64,000 bases of DNA from Pseudomonadota bacterium (GTDB lineage: Bacteria; Pseudomonadota; Alphaproteobacteria; Acetobacterales; Acetobacteraceae): positions 1 through 64,000 of the forward strand of contig JAFEFW010000639.1 in the NCBI GenBank assembly GCA_018240405.1, read 5' to 3'. Positions 1 to 8,268 of this stretch are shown here, piece after piece. Numbering within the stretch: the stretch's first letter is position 1; every line of letters begins with the position of its first letter. The notes below the pieces were generated by a model. The model was not told the origin of the DNA and did no database searches. It saw only the letters and a list, made by a program, of their open reading frames with translations. Made by a program: the position numbers and the translations under genes.

Positions 1-671
1 TCCGCCGCATAGGCGGCCTTGATCGCGGCGTCCGGGGTCGCGTGTGCAGCGCCCTTGCCGTCGACCATGGCGTTGTAGGCCTGCGCCACCCGGTCCCAGC
101 GCTTGTCGCGGTCCATGGCAAAGTAGCGGCCGATGACGGTGCCGATCTTAGCCCCTTCAGGCAGCGCCGCCTGCAGGCGCGTCAGGTCGTCGCCGGCGGA
201 TTGTGGCGGCGTGTCGCGCCCGTCGGTGAAGGCGTGAACCACGACCGGAATGCCGGCCTTGGCCAGGAACCCGGCGAGCGCAGCCGCATGGTCCTGGTGC
301 GAGTGCACGCCGCCGGGCGAGACCAGCCCCATCAGGTGACAGGTGCCGCCGGACTGCTTCAGCGCGGCGACAAGCGCCTGAAACGCCGGCGTCTCGGCAA
401 TGCTGCCATCGGCCACCGCATCACCGATCCGCACCAACTCCTGCTTCACCACACGCCCGGCGCCAATATTCAGATGGCCGACCTCGGAATTGCCCATCTG
501 CCCCTCCGGCAGTCCGACATCGCGGCCCGAGGTGTGCAGGAAGGCGTGGGGGGATGACTCCCACAGGCTGGTGAAGCTGGGCGTGCGGGCCTGGCGCACG
601 GCGTTGTCGGCGGAGTCCTCCCGCCAGCCGAAACCGTCGAGGATCACCAGCATCACCGGTCGGGTCGTCAT
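1..671 (-). CDS. gpmI: 2,3-bisphosphoglycerate-independent phosphoglycerate mutase, N-terminal part
   Basis: Glycolytic/gluconeogenic enzyme interconverting 3- and 2-phosphoglycerate in the cytoplasm with two metal ions. Translating the minus strand from the ATG at 671 gives 223 residues before the window ends; the C-terminal half is missing. Visible hallmarks: VILDGFGWRE with metal ligand Asp12, the GNSEVGHLNIGAGR segment carrying the phosphorylated serine Ser62 (same number as in the Geobacillus stearothermophilus enzyme), GGVHSHQDH, TDGRDTPP and GRYFAMDRDKRW. A GGAG lies about ten bases upstream of the ATG. It is transcribed away from the secreted-protein gene at 1221, leaving a shared 549-bp upstream region. 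Family assignment is very secure. Confidence 0.96.
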   Translation of the reverse strand, partial: MTTRPVMLVILDGFGWREDSADNAVRQARTPSFTSLWESSPHAFLHTSGRDVGLPEGQMGNSEVGHLNIGAGRVVKQELVRIGDAVADGSIAETPAFQALVAALKQSGGTCHLMGLVSPGGVHSHQDHAAALAGFLAKAGIPVVVHAFTDGRDTPPQSAGDDLTRLQAALPEGAKIGTVIGRYFAMDRDKRWDRVAQAYNAMVDGKGAAHATPDAAIKAAYAA

Positions 672-1220
672 GCGTTAAGGTCTCCGCTCTGGGCCTGCCG
701 GTGGGTAGCGTCGCCTGCCCAGACAGGCAAGTCGCAAGCGGCTAGGCCATGGCGCTTGCCTGAACGCCGGTGCGGCCAGGGAGCGCGCTGCCATCGCCGC
801 AAATTGTGGTGCGGTCGAGAGGACGGCGTGGCGCGTCACAATGTAACGCGGCAGCCAGAGCAGGCCGCTCACCCGGCTCCATGCACGCAGTTGCGCCCCG
901 GCCGGTGGGGGCCCGGCCGGTGCCCGGCGAATGCGTACAGTGTGAAATGACCGACCGTGCGGCCCCCTTCTCATCGTCATGGGCCGCTTGCGGTGACTCG
1001 GTTGGGCAAGCCGGATGATGACGACCGGGGCGGGGGCCTGCCGGTAAATCGTCTTCACGATGACCCCCCATCAGCGCCTTGCGGCGGCAGGACCACGATG
1101 ACACCGCAGTTCCGGTGTGCGCCGCGGTTAGTGATGCTTGGTCAGGGGCGCCGTCCTATGGCCGCCCCTGTATGGGGAACTGCGGCGGAACACGGATTTG
1201 CTCGTCGCGTTAGGGCGACA
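672..1220. other. 549-bp intergenic region between divergent genes
   Basis: No gene is supported here: reading frames in both strands are arginine/proline-rich and match nothing I recognise. It should hold the promoters of gpmI (minus) and the secreted protein at 1221 (plus). Two structures stand out: an imperfect inverted repeat at about 975-1023 with CGTCAT and ATGACG outer arms, and a perfect 8-bp hairpin at 1143-1170. GGCCGGTG is also directly repeated near 900-922. Confidence 0.6.
1143..1170. other. 8-bp inverted repeat upstream of secreted-protein gene
   Basis: CAGGGGCG at 1143-1150 pairs perfectly with CGCCCCTG at 1163-1170 across a 12-base loop. It lies 50 bp upstream of the ATG at 1221. 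There is no T-tract, so it is not a standard intrinsic terminator. It could be a 5'-leader hairpin or an operator. Confidence 0.35.
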
Positions 1221-2060
1221 ATGAAACTTGTCGCGCTGATCGTGATCGTCGTCTGTAGTGCCAGTGTGGGACTGGAGCGGACTGCCTGCGGGCAAACAAC
1301 AGATCATGCGCCCGAAGACCAATCGATCGCGTTCATTCACCGCTACATGCAACAATGGTCGTCACCCAATTCGGAAGCTCTGGCTTACATGGAAACAGTG
1401 TTTCCCGACAGAATTGTCTATTTCAATGAAATCGTCGGTCATGCTGCGCTGATGCAGCGCAAACGGCGTTTTGCTGAGCGATGGCCCTTGCGCAGCTTTG
1501 TGCTGCGCGGCGACGATATCAGCGTGTCGTGCGATCAGCAGCGCCTCTGCACTGTTTGGGGTCTGATCGACTGGCATTGCCACAGCCCCGAACGACATGC
1601 TGACGCGATCGGAACGTCCGTGTTCGCATTCCAGATACGGGATGGCCGTACGGTGCTGGATGAAGGTGGGTTTGTCATCGCGCGCGGCCGGATCGTGTCC
1701 CATGGTAGGGGTGCCGTGCCGGCCGTGCCCCAGGCCTATTCGAACGGCGACATACCGGAGCTGCGGCGCACATTCTACGACCAGTCCGCCGATCCCAACT
1801 GGATTGATCAATGGCTGCAGGCGCGGCGGCCATTCTCGGGCACAGCCCAATCACTGGGGCAGGCCGGCGCCCGCAGCCTGACCGAGAGCGACGGGTCAGC
1901 CAGGTCCTATGCGGTGTTTCAGTCCCGCCAGGGGCCGATCGCCTGCATAACGGCGGACCGACGCGCCCTGCCGCCGTCGGGCGAAGCGGTACATCTCCAG
2001 GGACATGTGGCACTGTTCATTGGCAGCACGATGTATCTCTCGAACTGCATGGTCGGCTGA
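1221..2060 (+). CDS. secreted protein with SnoaL/NTF2-like N-terminal domain
   Basis: 279-residue protein of unknown function. The ATG at 1221 was chosen because it opens directly on a signal peptide (MKLVALIVIVVCSASVGL, cleavage probably after the Ala/Cys-Gly region near residue 27). The reading frame is open further upstream, but that part is low-complexity and Arg/Pro-rich. Residues about 35-140 look like an NTF2/SnoaL-type fold: an initial helix with YMQQWSSPN, then AYMETVFPDRIVYFN, KRRFAERWPLRS, and beta strands with DISVSCDQQRLCTVWGL and TSVFAFQIRDGR. That pattern resembles periplasmic domains of alphaproteobacterial proteins that I recognise only loosely. The C-terminal third (residues 150-279) is unassigned. 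No enzymatic residues can be named. Confidence 0.72.
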   Translation: MKLVALIVIVVCSASVGLERTACGQTTDHAPEDQSIAFIHRYMQQWSSPNSEALAYMETVFPDRIVYFNEIVGHAALMQRKRRFAERWPLRSFVLRGDDISVSCDQQRLCTVWGLIDWHCHSPERHADAIGTSVFAFQIRDGRTVLDEGGFVIARGRIVSHGRGAVPAVPQAYSNGDIPELRRTFYDQSADPNWIDQWLQARRPFSGTAQSLGQAGARSLTESDGSARSYAVFQSRQGPIACITADRRALPPSGEAVHLQGHVALFIGSTMYLSNCMVG

Positions 2061-2082
2061 GGCGCGTAGCGCCGGCCCTGCC

Positions 2083-3309
2083 TTACCCCGCCAGTTCCAG
2101 CACTGCGTCCAGCAGCACCTGAGCACCGCGCGCAACCTGCTCCGGCGTGGAATATTCCTTCGGATTATGCGTGATCCCGCCAACACTCGGCACGAACAGC
2201 ATGGCACTGGGGAACAGCGGTGCCATCAGCACCGAGTCATGCCCTGCCGCCGCGATCATGTCCCGCGTCGCCAGTTGTCGAGCCTCGGCCTTCTGCCGCA
2301 GCAGCGCGCCCAGGCGGGGATCGAACGCTATGGGGCCGAAGGTGGCGTAGGGATCAACGTCGATACGCACGCCACGACGCTTTTCAATGGCGGCCAGAGC
2401 GGCCCGCAATTCGCCCTCCATGGCGACGGCCGCCGGGGCATCGTTGTGTCGTACGTCGCAGTGCAGGTGCGTCAGGTGGGAGACATTGCCGCGGGCGTTC
2501 GGAATGTTCTCGATCCAGGTCGCCGAGGCGCGTCCGTTCGGTTCCGCGGCCAGCGCGATCTTCTCCACCGCCAGAATTACCTCGGCAGCGGCGGCGAGGC
2601 TGTCGTGGCGGCGGTTCATTTCCGTCGGGCCAACATGGCTTGGCTCGCCGATCACCGAAAGCTGGAAGTAGCGGGCGTGCATGGTGCCGACGACGATGCC
2701 GATATCGGCGCCGGTTGCCTCCATGACCGGGCCCTGCTCGATGTGCAGTTCAAGCCAGGCGCTCCAGTCGCGCGGCGCGGGCGGCAGCGGCCCGGCCTGG
2801 CCGCTTTCGGCGAGCGCCTGCGCCACCGAGACGCCATTGTCGTCAGTGATCGCCAGCGCATCCGCCAGGGAGAATGCGCCTGCGGCGACGCGGCTGCCCA
2901 TCATAGCGGGGCGGAAGCGGCTGCCCTCCTCGTTCATCCAGTTGACCAGTTCCAGCGGCGCTTTCGTGCGGACGCCGGCTTCCGCCAGCGCGCGCAGCAC
3001 CTCCAGGCCGGCCAGCACGCCGATGATTCCGTCGAAGCGGCCGCCGGTCGGCACGGTGTCGAGGTGGCTACCGAATGCCACCGCTTTGGCCGATGGGTCG
3101 GTGCCGGCGCGGCGCAGGTACTGGTTGCCGATCGCGTCCTGCTGGTGCGCCAGGCCGAGGTCGCGGCACCATCCCAGGAATAGCGACCGCGCCGCCGTGT
3201 CCTCCGGTGTCAGCGCCATCCGGCACGACCCATTGCCGGGAATGGCGCCGATCTCCGCAAGGGCCATGATCGACTGCCACAGGCGGTCGCTGTTGATGGT
3301 GGGCGTCAT
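2083..3309 (-). CDS. M20-family Zn-dependent hydrolase (N-carbamoyl-L-amino-acid hydrolase / allantoate amidohydrolase type)
   Basis: Cytoplasmic binuclear-zinc amidohydrolase of 408 residues, the usual length for the HyuC/AllC group, which hydrolyses N-carbamoyl amino acids, ureidoglycine or allantoate. Metal-site motifs are in order: GSHLDTVPTGGRFDG (His and bridging Asp), NEEGSRF (Glu pair), ELHIEQGP (His/Glu), and the C-terminal AGHDSVLM and THNPKEYSTPE (His). The start ATG at 3309 is preceded by AAGGAG seven bases away, so the longer open frame to 3399 is not needed. The gene diverges from the MFS gene at 3384, only 74 bp away, which suggests paired expression and possibly uptake of the substrate. 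The exact substrate cannot be read from the sequence. Confidence 0.88.
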   Translation of the reverse strand: MTPTINSDRLWQSIMALAEIGAIPGNGSCRMALTPEDTAARSLFLGWCRDLGLAHQQDAIGNQYLRRAGTDPSAKAVAFGSHLDTVPTGGRFDGIIGVLAGLEVLRALAEAGVRTKAPLELVNWMNEEGSRFRPAMMGSRVAAGAFSLADALAITDDNGVSVAQALAESGQAGPLPPAPRDWSAWLELHIEQGPVMEATGADIGIVVGTMHARYFQLSVIGEPSHVGPTEMNRRHDSLAAAAEVILAVEKIALAAEPNGRASATWIENIPNARGNVSHLTHLHCDVRHNDAPAAVAMEGELRAALAAIEKRRGVRIDVDPYATFGPIAFDPRLGALLRQKAEARQLATRDMIAAAGHDSVLMAPLFPSAMLFVPSVGGITHNPKEYSTPEQVARGAQVLLDAVLELAG

Positions 3310-3383
3310 GCAGGCTCCTTCGGGCTGGCGCGGCGGCGGGCGCGCCGCCATGGTAGCGCGCGAACCCAGTGCGTCGAGATCGA

Positions 3384-4688
3384 ATGAGCGACTCTCCAAC
3401 CAATCCGAGCAGAGCCCTGAGGCATGCCGCCTATGTCATCGTCGCCGGTGTCCTGGCGACGACGCTGGCACAGACCGAGGTGCTGGCCCGCCTGCCGCTG
3501 CAGAACCTGCTGAAGAATGAACTTCACCTGGACCGCGCGGCGAACGCGGCCTTCTTCTTCTGGGCCGGGCTGGCCTGGTACCTGAAGCCGATCTTCGGCA
3601 TCGTCACCGATGCGTTTCCGCTGTTCGGCGCTCGCCGCAAGGGCTATCTGATCGTCGGGTCCGTGCTGGCCTCGGCGTCCTGGGTGGCAATGATCTTCAC
3701 GCCGCGCGATTTCAGCCACCTGCTGGCGGTGGCGATCGTGCTGAACGTCTTCATGGTGGTCTGCTCGACCGTAATCGGCGGCTACATGGTGGAGACGGCG
3801 CAGGCGGTCTCAGGCTCCGGCCGGCTGACAGCGATCCGGCAGTTCGTGCAGCAATCCTGCTCGATCTTCGTCGGGCCGCTGTCGGGATTCCTGGCCAGCA
3901 TCGCCTTTGCCTGGACGGCGGGCGCGTCGGCCGTGGTCGTGGCCGTGCTGATCCCGGTGACGATCCTGTTCCTGCACGAGCAGAAACTGCGCATCGCGCC
4001 GACCGAGGTGTTCTCCAACGCCCGGACGCAATTGCGCAACATCGCGACGGCGCGGACGATGTGGGGTGCGGCGGGGCTGATGGCGCTGTTCTACATCGCG
4101 CCCGGATTCGGCACGGCGATGTTCTACCGTCAGCAGAACGAACTGGGCATGACCCCGCAGATGCAAGGGTTCCTGGGCCTGATCAGCGGGATCTGCGGCG
4201 TGACCGCAGCGTTGGGCTACGGGCTGCTGTGCCGGAGGCTGAACCTGCGGGTCATGCTGATCCTGTCAATGTCGGCAGGAACGATCGCGAATCTAGGGTA
4301 TCTGTTCTATTCGTCCTACGATCGGGCAATGGTGATCGATGGGCTGAACGGGTTCGGCTATACGCTGGCGGAGCTGGCGCTGATGGATCTGGCCGTGCGC
4401 GCGACGCCTTCCGGCAGCGAGGGACTCGGCTTCGCGTTGATGGTGTCCGTGCGCAACTTTGCACTGTTCGGCACGGACTGGTTCGGGTCCGCCCTGATCG
4501 AGCATTATGGCGTGGCGCTTGAGACACTGATTTGGGCGAATTCGATCACCACCGCGATCACCGTGCCGCTGGTGCTGCTTCTGCCGGCGGCGATCGTCGG
4601 GCGCCGGGATGCAGAGAGCGCGGCCGACGCCGTGGCGGCAACACCGACCACCGGGCTCGCGGAGGCGAAGGAGCGCGCGCCGCTGTAA
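3384..4688 (+). CDS. MFS transporter, BT1 / folate-biopterin-transporter-like
   Basis: 434-residue integral membrane protein with about twelve hydrophobic segments, starting at VIVAGVLATTLAQTEVLARLPL and ending before a charged, Ala/Glu-rich tail. The loop DAFPLFGARRKGYLIVGS after the second/third segment resembles the signature loop of the BT1 family (folate-biopterin transporters and AmpG-like bacterial relatives), so a solute transporter of that branch of the major facilitator superfamily is likely. ATG 3384 is preferred to a GTG five codons upstream; neither has a strong ribosome site. It is divergent from the neighbouring carbamoyl-amino-acid hydrolase-like gene. Substrate unknown. Confidence 0.75.
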   Translation: MSDSPTNPSRALRHAAYVIVAGVLATTLAQTEVLARLPLQNLLKNELHLDRAANAAFFFWAGLAWYLKPIFGIVTDAFPLFGARRKGYLIVGSVLASASWVAMIFTPRDFSHLLAVAIVLNVFMVVCSTVIGGYMVETAQAVSGSGRLTAIRQFVQQSCSIFVGPLSGFLASIAFAWTAGASAVVVAVLIPVTILFLHEQKLRIAPTEVFSNARTQLRNIATARTMWGAAGLMALFYIAPGFGTAMFYRQQNELGMTPQMQGFLGLISGICGVTAALGYGLLCRRLNLRVMLILSMSAGTIANLGYLFYSSYDRAMVIDGLNGFGYTLAELALMDLAVRATPSGSEGLGFALMVSVRNFALFGTDWFGSALIEHYGVALETLIWANSITTAITVPLVLLLPAAIVGRRDAESAADAVAATPTTGLAEAKERAPL

Positions 4689-5043
4689 GACGCACCGGCC
4701 CGCCAACCGGTTCCGCCGTGCAGGGGGCGGTGGGACCAGCCCATCCCATCTCCGTAAATTTTGTGGTTGTTGCTGCCTTTCGTGCATGATCTTGCGCGGC
4801 CGACGCCGGCAGACCCCGCCAATGAAGCACCACGCCGCGGCCGTGCGCGCTCGGGGCAGCAGCAGAAGAAGAGCAGGGCGCCGGGAGTAGCGCGCGGCGG
4901 GTGATCATGCTAACTGCGAATCATATCGATCGCATCCCGACTTGGCCGAAGCGCCGACGCGAAGGCGGGACCTGGCGGCGGCGATGGCGACACCATGAGG
5001 GGGCCGCGGTCTCGGGCGTCGGGCCGGCCGAGAGGAGTGCCTT
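4689..5043. other. 355-bp intergenic region upstream of P450 gene
   Basis: No coding sequence is supported. The left part is more AT-rich around 4757-4795 and could hold the promoter of the P450/thioesterase pair, but no convincing -35/-10 pair was found. A GAGAGGAG ribosome-binding site immediately precedes the P450 ATG. Confidence 0.5.
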
Positions 5044-6468
5044 ATGACGACAAAGGGCGATGGCGGCGCGCGAGCCGACCCGCCCGTCCGGTCGCGACGG
5101 CGTAGCGGCCAAAGCGCCCTCCGGCGCGACGCCGATCTGTGGGCCAAATTCCTCAAAGCCTGGACCCTCGGATCCCTCCGCGTGCAGCCGCCTCTGCCAC
5201 CTGGGCCGCTCGGACCACGGTCTATTTCGCGCTTCGGCGACCACAACTTCTTCCGCCGCCGCTGGCAGCGCTTTGGACCCATCTTCAAGTATATCTTCAG
5301 TCGCAGACTGACGATCGGCGTCGGCGGTTTCCAGCGCGCCCGCCAGTTGTTCCGCGAGCACGGCGAGGCCCTGTCGCCGGCGACGGTCAACATCTCGGCG
5401 TTCGTGCCGCACGGGCATCTGCGCAGCATGACATCGCCCCACCATGAGCACTACAGAAGCCAGTTCAACCTGGCGCTGCACGGGGACGTCATAACCGCAT
5501 GGGACGCGACGCTGCGGGCTATCGCGCTTGACGAACTGACGCGCCTCGCCGACGCGACAGCGCGTGGAACGCCGCCCAAGGAGCTGATGGTCCCGACGCT
5601 CGACCGCATCACGTTGCGCTGGCTGCTGCTGCTGTCCTATGGCCTGCGTCCCGACGATGGAACGTTCCGGTCGCTGGAAGCGGCACACATGAAAATGGGA
5701 CCCAGCGGCTTTGTCTATCCGCTCGGTCCGCCGCAGCATGAAGCGTTTGCCGAACTCCGGTCATTGGTGACGCAAATTGCGGCATCGATCCGTACCGCCG
5801 GCCGGTCCGACGCCGGTGACAGCGCCCTGCGGCGCCTGCCGACAGCCAGCCTTGAACCGGAGGTTGACCCGACGATCGTCGGCAATCTTATTTTCATGGT
5901 CGAAATGGGCCGTTACGACCTGCGCGGGCTGCTGCGCTGGATCCTGAAATATCTCAGCGACCATCCGGCGGTCGTTACCGAATTGCGCCGGCTGCGGGAC
6001 GCCGGTGGTGGCCTGCAAGACTACGCGCGCGCCTGCGTCCAGGAGACGCTGCGCCTCGACCAGGCTTCCGGCCTGCTGCGCAATGTCGTCAAGGACTTCA
6101 CCTTCGAGGGCTATCGCTTCCCGGCCGGCAGCCTGGTCCGCGTACTGACCTGGGAGTCGCACCGCGACGCCACGTCATTCCAGAATCCAGATGAATATCG
6201 CCCTGACCGTTTCGTACAGCCGGCGCATGACCCCGACAACTATGCGCCATTTGGAATTGGCGAACACCGCTGCATCGCGGCGCAGATGGTGGTGCGGCTG
6301 AGCACGCTGTTCGTCGAAGTCCTGATCAACAATTTCACCTGGCGCGTGGTCGGTGACGGCCCGCGCTTCTACGGCAAGTTCCACTGGGAGCCATCGCTCG
6401 ACTTTGCGATCGAACTACACCCGCGAGCCGCCGCCGATCTCCCGGTTGGCGAGGCGCTGCCGTCATGA
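5044..6468 (+). CDS. cytochrome P450 with non-canonical I-helix
   Basis: 474-residue heme-thiolate protein, soluble (no N-terminal anchor). The heme loop FGIGEHRCIAAQM puts the axial cysteine at residue 410. The K-helix ExxR is ETLR (Glu334-Arg337), followed by a PERF-like YRPDRF. The I-helix, where P450 monooxygenases carry A-G-x-(D/E)-T, reads M-G-R-Y-D-L-R at residues 288-294: the acid is replaced by Tyr291 and the oxygen-activating threonine by Asp292. Ordinary O2-dependent monooxygenation is therefore not assured; a peroxygenase, isomerase, dehydratase or carrier-bound-substrate role is possible. The start has a GAGGAG ribosome site. The next gene, 94 bp on and in the same direction, is a thioesterase similar to the TE of the NRPS at 48.5-54.3 kb, which suggests a tailoring role in peptide biosynthesis. 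Confidence 0.9.
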   Translation: MTTKGDGGARADPPVRSRRRSGQSALRRDADLWAKFLKAWTLGSLRVQPPLPPGPLGPRSISRFGDHNFFRRRWQRFGPIFKYIFSRRLTIGVGGFQRARQLFREHGEALSPATVNISAFVPHGHLRSMTSPHHEHYRSQFNLALHGDVITAWDATLRAIALDELTRLADATARGTPPKELMVPTLDRITLRWLLLLSYGLRPDDGTFRSLEAAHMKMGPSGFVYPLGPPQHEAFAELRSLVTQIAASIRTAGRSDAGDSALRRLPTASLEPEVDPTIVGNLIFMVEMGRYDLRGLLRWILKYLSDHPAVVTELRRLRDAGGGLQDYARACVQETLRLDQASGLLRNVVKDFTFEGYRFPAGSLVRVLTWESHRDATSFQNPDEYRPDRFVQPAHDPDNYAPFGIGEHRCIAAQMVVRLSTLFVEVLINNFTWRVVGDGPRFYGKFHWEPSLDFAIELHPRAAADLPVGEALPS

Positions 6469-6562
6469 CAGGGCGTAACCGTTCCGACATCCGGCGCGGT
6501 GGGCAGTCGGCTGTGCCGGACACGAACGGGCGCCCAGGATCCGGCTCGGCATTGCCGCCGCC

Positions 6563-7453
6563 ATGACAACCATAGCCCTGGCCTCGGCCAGCAACGCCGA
6601 CGCTGAAGCGCTCCCGGCGAGCCCGCTGGTGCTGCTGCGTAGCGGCGGCGCACGGCCGCCGTTGTATTTCCCGCCGAGCATCCTGGGCGAGACTTCGGCC
6701 TATGCCGCGCTCATCGAGGCGCTGAGTCCGGAACAGCCGGTTTACGCCATGGTTGGCCGCTACCGGGACAAACCGCCCGCTGACACGATCGAGGCGATCG
6801 CGCAGCAGTTGTGCGCGCGGTTGATGGCGGCGCAGCCGGACGGTCCTGTCTGCCTGGCCGGCTACTCCTTCGCCGGCCTCCTGGCCTATGAGATGGCCCG
6901 CCAATTGACCGAGCAGGGGCGCGATGTGGCGTTTCTGGGCCTGCTTGACGCCGGACCGGACAGCACAGGCCCGCTTTCCATCCGCGACGCGATAATGGGC
7001 CCTTTGTATTTTCTCCGCAACGTACCGTATTGGCTGCTGGACGAGATCAGGCGTCTGCCGGCCGCTGATCGCCTGGCCGAGTGGCGGCGCTCCGCGCGCA
7101 GGCTGCTGCGGCGGGTGGGCGCCGTGGCGTCCGGGCGCAATGGCCAGATCGCGGCAACCGACGTAGTCATTGCGCCGGGTTGGCCCGATACGCTGCGGGC
7201 ACTTGTCCAGGACAATCTGACCGCTGTCGGGTCCTATCGTTTCCCGCCGTACGACGGGGATCTGGTGGTGTTTCGGGCGAGGACGCGTCCGCTGTATCAC
7301 TCGCTACTGCCGGACCTGGGATGGAGCCGCTGCGTTCGCGGCCGCATACGGGTCGTCAACCTGCCGGCCAACCATCAATCGCTGATGCGTCCGCCGGCGA
7401 TCAATCACCTGGCAGTAGCGTTTCGCAGAGCGCTGGACGAGGCGCAGCGCTGA
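6563..7453 (+). CDS. free-standing thioesterase (alpha/beta hydrolase), paralogue of the NRPS TE domain
   Basis: 296-residue alpha/beta-hydrolase thioesterase. The nucleophile elbow GYSFAG puts the catalytic serine at residue 102; the likely histidine is His271 in LPANHQS. Thioesterases of this type hydrolyse or cyclise acyl/peptidyl chains from carrier-protein phosphopantetheine, or proofread mis-charged carriers. Essentially the whole protein aligns without large gaps to the C-terminal TE domain of the NRPS ending at 48503 (shared stretches RPPLYFPP, GYSFAG, AYEMARQL, SYRFPPY/AYRYPPY, LPDLGW), roughly half the positions identical by eye. It follows the P450 on the same strand and is convergent with the methyltransferase-fold gene 23 bp away. 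No strong ribosome site precedes the ATG, so translation may depend on the P450 message. Confidence 0.88.
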   Translation: MTTIALASASNADAEALPASPLVLLRSGGARPPLYFPPSILGETSAYAALIEALSPEQPVYAMVGRYRDKPPADTIEAIAQQLCARLMAAQPDGPVCLAGYSFAGLLAYEMARQLTEQGRDVAFLGLLDAGPDSTGPLSIRDAIMGPLYFLRNVPYWLLDEIRRLPAADRLAEWRRSARRLLRRVGAVASGRNGQIAATDVVIAPGWPDTLRALVQDNLTAVGSYRFPPYDGDLVVFRARTRPLYHSLLPDLGWSRCVRGRIRVVNLPANHQSLMRPPAINHLAVAFRRALDEAQR

Positions 7454-7476
7454 GGCACAACCAAAGCCAAGGCGGT

Positions 7477-8172
7477 TCAACTGATCCTGACGGCCGCCTG
7501 CTGGTGGGTCGGCACGTAGCCAATATAGTCATAGCTGATCGAACGCTGAACTACGAATTCCTGAAAGGCCAGCCATTCATCGGTCCGCCAGGTCGGATGG
7601 TTGAAATACTGGCCGAAGACCACGATTGTGCCGGGCACGATACGGCTCGCCAGTGCCTCCAGAACGGTCTTCGTTGAGGCGTAGAGACAGCAGTCGATAT
7701 GCAGGAACGCGACAGCGTCATCCCGCTGCCGAAGGAAGGCGGGTAGCGTGTCTTCAAACAGACCGACATGCAGTTCAACATTTGCCCGCACCGCCGGAAC
7801 CTGCTGCTGCGCGAATTTTCCTTTGGGAAAACCGGTGCGCCAGTCTTCCGGCAGTCCCTGGAAGCTATCGAAACCGTGCACCGTATGCGGCGTCCTGTCG
7901 GCTATGTAGTTCACCGTGCGCCCTGCCGCGACGCCGAACTCCATGTATAGCCCGTCGAGCGTGACCTGCCGCAGCGTGCCGGAGATCTGGTTCTGCGCCG
8001 AGTAGAATGCCCGCGTGCGGGGAAGATGCCGGATGCAATACTCGGCCGTCTCCATGCCGCACTGCAGTTTCATCAACTCGGCGACGTTGTAGCCATCCAA
8101 GCCGACCACAGGTAGGCCCCGATACACTGCCGCGACGGCCTGCTGCGCACGTTGTTTCAGAAAGAACCGCAT
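7477..8172 (-). CDS. TylF/MycF-type methyltransferase-fold protein with altered metal-site residues
   Basis: 231-residue class I SAM-methyltransferase-fold protein of the macrocin O-methyltransferase-like group. The SAM site is recognisable (MEFGVAAGRTVNYIA, then HGFDSFQGLPEDW). The segments that normally read HIDCDLYSST and VFDEYFNYP in this group here read HIDCCLYAST (Cys162 in place of Asp) and VFGQYFNHP (Gly187 and Gln188 in place of Asp-Glu). Those acids bind the catalytic metal in MycF-like enzymes, so the protein may be inactive, metal-independent or repurposed. ATG 8172 is chosen because GGCGGAGGG precedes it; a longer frame to 8211 lacks a ribosome site. It is convergent with the P450-thioesterase pair, suggesting shared function. 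Confidence 0.85.
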   Translation of the reverse strand: MRFFLKQRAQQAVAAVYRGLPVVGLDGYNVAELMKLQCGMETAEYCIRHLPRTRAFYSAQNQISGTLRQVTLDGLYMEFGVAAGRTVNYIADRTPHTVHGFDSFQGLPEDWRTGFPKGKFAQQQVPAVRANVELHVGLFEDTLPAFLRQRDDAVAFLHIDCCLYASTKTVLEALASRIVPGTIVVFGQYFNHPTWRTDEWLAFQEFVVQRSISYDYIGYVPTHQQAAVRIS

Positions 8173-8268
8173 TATCGCCCTCCGCCTTCTGCCAGGAGCA
8201 GCGTCTATCATGGCGGTCCCGCAACTTTCCAGGCGGCGGGCAACGGCGCTCCGCGGCGACGACCAGCC

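Noticed and set aside
2005-3183. 392-codon open frame on plus
   Set aside because: Antisense shadow of the M20-family hydrolase, which has complete motifs and a ribosome site.
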